Below, one piece after another: positions 63,469 to 64,000 of a stretch of 64,000 bases of DNA. The number at the start of each line of letters is the position of its first letter. Position 1 is the stretch's first letter. This DNA is from Vibrio sinaloensis DSM 21326 (GTDB lineage Bacteria; Pseudomonadota; Gammaproteobacteria; Enterobacterales; Vibrionaceae). The stretch is from the NCBI RefSeq assembly GCF_000189275.1, contig NZ_AEVT01000098.1, forward strand, positions 1 to 64,000, read 5' to 3'. Both the position numbers and the translations under genes were made by a program. Under the pieces are notes generated by a model. The model had not been told where the DNA came from and did not search any database. It saw nothing but the letters and a program-made list of their open reading frames with translations.

Positions 63469-64000
63469 ATGAAACAAAGGTCTTTGCTTCTAATTCTTGT
63501 TCTTTGTGGATGTAATAGCCTAAGCGGAGGAGGAAGCAGTGCATCGGAAGCGGTCTTACCGAGTACTAATGATGTGGAATTGACACCTCAGCTGATAGAG
63601 CAGTTAAAATCTCAACCTACGATTGATGATCAGCTAGGTATACTCTATGACAAGTTCGAACCATTGCTCGATCGCAGCGACTCATTAGTGGGTGCCGACG
63701 TAAATGAGGATGGTATTCGCGATGATATTGAAGCTTTCATTGATGCTCTTCAAATATCAGAACCAGAGAGAAGGGCAATTAAGCAGGATGCACGAAATGC
63801 ACAGGAAGTGTTATTCCATGACTTCACTGATAAAACATATGAAAACAAGAAAACAGCGTTCAATATAATTAAAGGTTATGAAAAGGTTGTCGCATGCAAA
63901 GGTTATGTTGGCATACCTGTAGATGACCGGATCAATACTTCTCGGACGATTACAGCGCTGACTTATAATACTAAAGCCAGAGTCATGGCATACCTTGCTT
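63469..64000 (+). CDS. Lipoprotein with EF-hand-like loop (truncated by window end)
   Basis: The first 177 residues of a gene running off the window. Signal peptide MKQRSLLLILVLCGC gives a lipobox-like LCGC, followed by a Ser/Gly linker. A DVNEDGIRDDIE segment near residue 77 has the D-x-N-x-D-G-I-x-D-D pattern of calcium-binding EF-hand or thrombospondin-type-3 loops. Helical, acidic sequence follows. No family recognised; the C-terminus is not seen. Confidence 0.75.
   Translation, partial: MKQRSLLLILVLCGCNSLSGGGSSASEAVLPSTNDVELTPQLIEQLKSQPTIDDQLGILYDKFEPLLDRSDSLVGADVNEDGIRDDIEAFIDALQISEPERRAIKQDARNAQEVLFHDFTDKTYENKKTAFNIIKGYEKVVACKGYVGIPVDDRINTSRTITALTYNTKARVMAYLA

Noticed and set aside
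1..64000. tRNA, rRNA, CRISPR array, IS element, integron or prophage
   Set aside because: No cloverleaf, regular repeat-spacer array, transposase/integrase motif or phage genes were found on reading both strands; absence is by eye, not by a search tool.

Overview
The window looks like a piece of a Vibrio chromosome, most likely chromosome II. Supporting this are the zwf-pgl-gnd and kbl-tdh operons (in V. cholerae, as I recall, both lie on the small chromosome), a VpsP-like exopolysaccharide protein, DUF3316/DUF6279-type envelope proteins, moderate GC and dense c-di-GMP signalling. No rRNA, tRNA, CRISPR array, integrase or insertion sequence was recognised. The species cannot be named from the sequence alone.

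Layout. 0.1-4.2 kb: a periplasmic binding protein paired with a membrane GGDEF protein, then a YitT-type membrane protein, a HAD phosphatase and a 50-residue protein. 4.5-14.3 kb: two RND efflux systems. The first pump gene is split by a one-base frameshift. The second is a TetR-adaptor-pump operon with palindromes upstream. 14.6-22.9 kb: a Cache-GGDEF-EAL protein, an EEP-fold membrane hydrolase, three small envelope proteins (one cystatin-like), a TSUP exporter, an HD-GYP protein and a 58-residue membrane protein. 22.9-26.4 kb: an aldehyde dehydrogenase divergent from an AcoR-like sigma-54 activator, with a sigma-54 promoter-like site between them.

26.4-44.9 kb is a Wzx/Wzy-type exopolysaccharide or capsule operon. 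It begins with a near-perfect ops element (RfaH recruitment) preceded by a perfect hairpin. Gene order: initiating sugar-phosphate transferase, short OPX exporter, Wzc-like kinase, WecB and WecC (UDP-ManNAcA), flippase, 48-codon ORF, Wzy-like protein, three GT4 glycosyltransferases, an (alpha/alpha)-toroid protein, a WecG/TagA transferase, a VpsP-like protein, a secreted Ala/Val-rich repeat protein, an O-antigen-ligase-family protein and a Wzb-type phosphatase. The middle (about 34.7-40.7 kb) is visibly more AT-rich than the flanks, as expected of an exchangeable serotype cassette. A decayed gene remnant and a strong terminator close the locus.

44.9-64 kb: a 45-residue protein; gnd-pgl-zwf on the minus strand with a perfect FNR-type box upstream; a large Cache/HD-GYP protein with a long insertion inside the HD-GYP domain; a PHP phosphatase; cytochrome b562; a DUF2946-like/PepSY membrane pair; a LysR regulator; two tandem spondin-domain proteins (one a lipoprotein) followed by an OmpR-type two-component system; kbl-tdh behind a perfect CRP site; and the start of an EF-hand-like lipoprotein running off the window.

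Four c-di-GMP enzymes (one GGDEF, one GGDEF-EAL, two HD-GYP) lie within about 50 kb around the polysaccharide operon, so the second-messenger and matrix functions may be linked. That link is inference.
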